Part shown: piece by piece, positions 63,003 through 64,000 of the stretch
How positions within the stretch are numbered: the stretch's first letter is position 1
Layout: the number at the start of each line of letters is the position of its first letter
Source of the DNA: Lachnoclostridium phytofermentans ISDg
GTDB taxonomy: Bacteria; Bacillota; Clostridia; Lachnospirales; Lachnospiraceae
Assembly: GCF_000018685.1 (NCBI RefSeq)
Contig: NC_010001.1
Span: forward strand, 1,938,001-2,002,000
Length of the DNA stretch: 64,000 bases
Direction: 5' to 3'
Program-made: the position numbers and the translations under genes
Notes under the pieces: generated by a model
The model's database searches: none
Told to the model about the DNA's origin: nothing
Seen by the model: only the letters and a program-made list of their open reading frames with translations

Positions 63003-63032
63003 AAGGTTGATTGAAGGTTAAGTAGCTACCAT
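63003..63032 (+). promoter_or_regulatory. direct-repeat operator and weak -10 of the ABC permease gene
   Basis: AAGGTT at 63003 and 63014 (11-base period). The matching -10 position (63027-63032) reads TACCAT, a weak form. Spacing to the repeat is the same 13 bases as in the other two promoters. Confidence 0.55.
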
Positions 63033-63078
63033 ATTTGCGTAGTCAGTTGCTACAATCACAGAAAAGGAGCTAGAAAAA

Positions 63079-64000
63079 ATGTACATTATACAAAATGCAC
63101 TTAAAAACTTAGTGCGCAACAAGGGTAGAAACATCATGATAGGGTCGATTATCTTCGCTATCATCTTGACAACGGTGATATCCCTAATCATTAACAATAC
63201 AGCCACTTCTGTCATTGAAGATTACAAGGATCGTTTTGGATCGGAAGTGTCTATTACACCGAATATGCAAAAAGTTCAGGAAGAAGCAATGAATAATTCT
63301 ACTGACGGTAAGGTGAGAATGATGCGACCGGAAATTTCGTCCGAACTACTCATTCAATTTGCTGATTCTGAGTATTTGAAAGAAAGTATTGCAACCGGTT
63401 CTGTCATGGGAAATTCAACCCAAATAAATGCGATTGACCAAACTGATGATGATGGAACAGGTACCACAGGCGGACAAATGGTTAGGATGGCTGGAGGAAA
63501 TGGCAATTATTCATTGTTGGGTGATAGCTGGTCAGACTTCTCGGATGGACTACGTAGCATTGAAAGTGGTAGATTACCAGAAGAAGATGGTGAATGCGTA
63601 ATCAGTATGGATCTGCAGGAAGAAAATAATATTTCGGTGGGTGATACGTTACTATTTACCGCTCATATGAGAGTTCCTACTCCTGATGATATTGGAGATG
63701 TGAATGACGAAGATACAATCGAAGTTAATGGAATCGAATATACTGTTTCAATTTCTGGACTAGGTACTGTGAACCTACAACGAGAAGTGGAATATTCTCT
63801 TAGTGTTGTGGGTATTTACAACGATTTGACAGATGAATATTCAAACTCTAATATGCCGAAGATGGCAGCATTGAACCGCCGTAATGAGATTTTGACCTCA
63901 CTTAGTACTTTACTAGCACAGCGTGGTGTTGATGAAAGCGGTGTATCAGTAAATGTGACCTACTATCTGAAAGATCCTAGTATGTTATCAGCGTTTGAAA
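63079..64000 (+). CDS. FtsX-type ABC transporter permease (Vex1-like), partial
   Basis: 307 residues seen; the gene runs past the window end. The N-terminal membrane segment (GSIIFAIILTTVISLIINN, about 22-40) follows the family's basic start MYIIQNALKNLVRNKGRN. A large outer domain (about 45-307 and beyond) is MacB-like, with ESGRLPEEDGECVISMDL and VGDTLLFTA matching FtsX/MacB permeases. It probably exports a peptide or acts as a sensing partner with an ATPase encoded downstream of the window. AAAGGAG precedes the ATG. The promoter repeats link it to the adjacent two-component system. Confidence 0.85.
   Translation, partial: MYIIQNALKNLVRNKGRNIMIGSIIFAIILTTVISLIINNTATSVIEDYKDRFGSEVSITPNMQKVQEEAMNNSTDGKVRMMRPEISSELLIQFADSEYLKESIATGSVMGNSTQINAIDQTDDDGTGTTGGQMVRMAGGNGNYSLLGDSWSDFSDGLRSIESGRLPEEDGECVISMDLQEENNISVGDTLLFTAHMRVPTPDDIGDVNDEDTIEVNGIEYTVSISGLGTVNLQREVEYSLSVVGIYNDLTDEYSNSNMPKMAALNRRNEILTSLSTLLAQRGVDESGVSVNVTYYLKDPSMLSAFE

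Overview
The window looks like a chromosomal segment of a low-GC, spore-forming, plant-polysaccharide-degrading Firmicute of the Lachnospiraceae. It most resembles Lachnoclostridium (Clostridium) phytofermentans or a close relative. That assignment is an inference from AT-rich sequence, strong AGGAGG-type ribosome binding sites, Csp-like germination pseudoproteases, a xylose-type ABC transporter with a YesMN-type two-component system, a PL1/PL9 pectate lyase, GH3 and GH115 glycosidases and a DlgD-type uronate-pathway dehydrogenase. No rRNA, tRNA, CRISPR array, phage or transposase gene was seen.

Layout. 1-4.3 kb: three tandem Csp-like subtilase paralogues (the first cut by the window edge), all with the nucleophilic Ser replaced by Gly, then a small Lys-rich protein. 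4.4-7.1 kb: ROK sugar kinase, then an ECF sigma factor and RsiV-like anti-sigma pair with an apparent autoregulatory ECF promoter. 7.2-16.8 kb: a sugar-sensing and uptake locus made of a membrane-tethered XylFII-like binding protein, LytS/YesM kinase, YesN/AraC regulator, extra binding lipoprotein, then binding protein, double ATPase and permease. 17-28.5 kb: mixed single genes (SEC-C protein, twin P-loop NTPase, XRE/TPR regulator, MFS pump, membrane-anchored oleate hydratase, MATE pump, TPR protein). 28.9-32.8 kb: a domain-permuted GH3 glycosidase and a DlgD-like dehydrogenase. 33.2-36.2 kb: an ABC-F ATPase behind a 46-codon leader ORF and a membrane-anchored coiled-coil protein. 36.4-41.8 kb: a signalling block (AgrA/AgrC-like pair, V4R protein plus PAS-GGDEF cyclase, LuxR-type small regulator) bounded by two near-identical, covarying terminators. 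42-47.3 kb: DUF2089 regulator with membrane partner, NTF2-like protein, CDP-alcohol phosphatidyltransferase, MerR/GyrI regulator with a divergent 19-bp-spacer promoter in front of a YitT-like membrane protein, and a ferritin-like protein. 47.5-51.8 kb: a 1409-residue secreted double pectate lyase. 52-59.4 kb: MerR regulator, monofunctional peptidoglycan glycosyltransferase, a broken PLD/DEAD/DUF3427 helicase, Nudix hydrolase and GH115 glucuronidase. 59.5-64 kb: zinc-ribbon membrane protein, then an OmpR/histidine-kinase pair, small membrane protein and FtsX-type ABC permease (cut by the window end). The last three promoters share an 11-bp-period direct repeat at a fixed distance from the -10 box.

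Two sequence patterns run across the window. One is a dispersed hairpin family (consensus close to ATTCATGACAAGGAAAAGT, a loop, then ACTTTTTCTTG) in intergenic regions on both strands. The other is a set of degenerate 19-31 bp tandem repeats placed just after stop codons, two of which begin with a copy of the gene's own last codons. The most noteworthy findings are the Ser-to-Gly Csp array, the leader ORF and attenuator of the ABC-F gene, the direct-repeat regulon at 60-63 kb, the hairpin family and the gene-end repeats.
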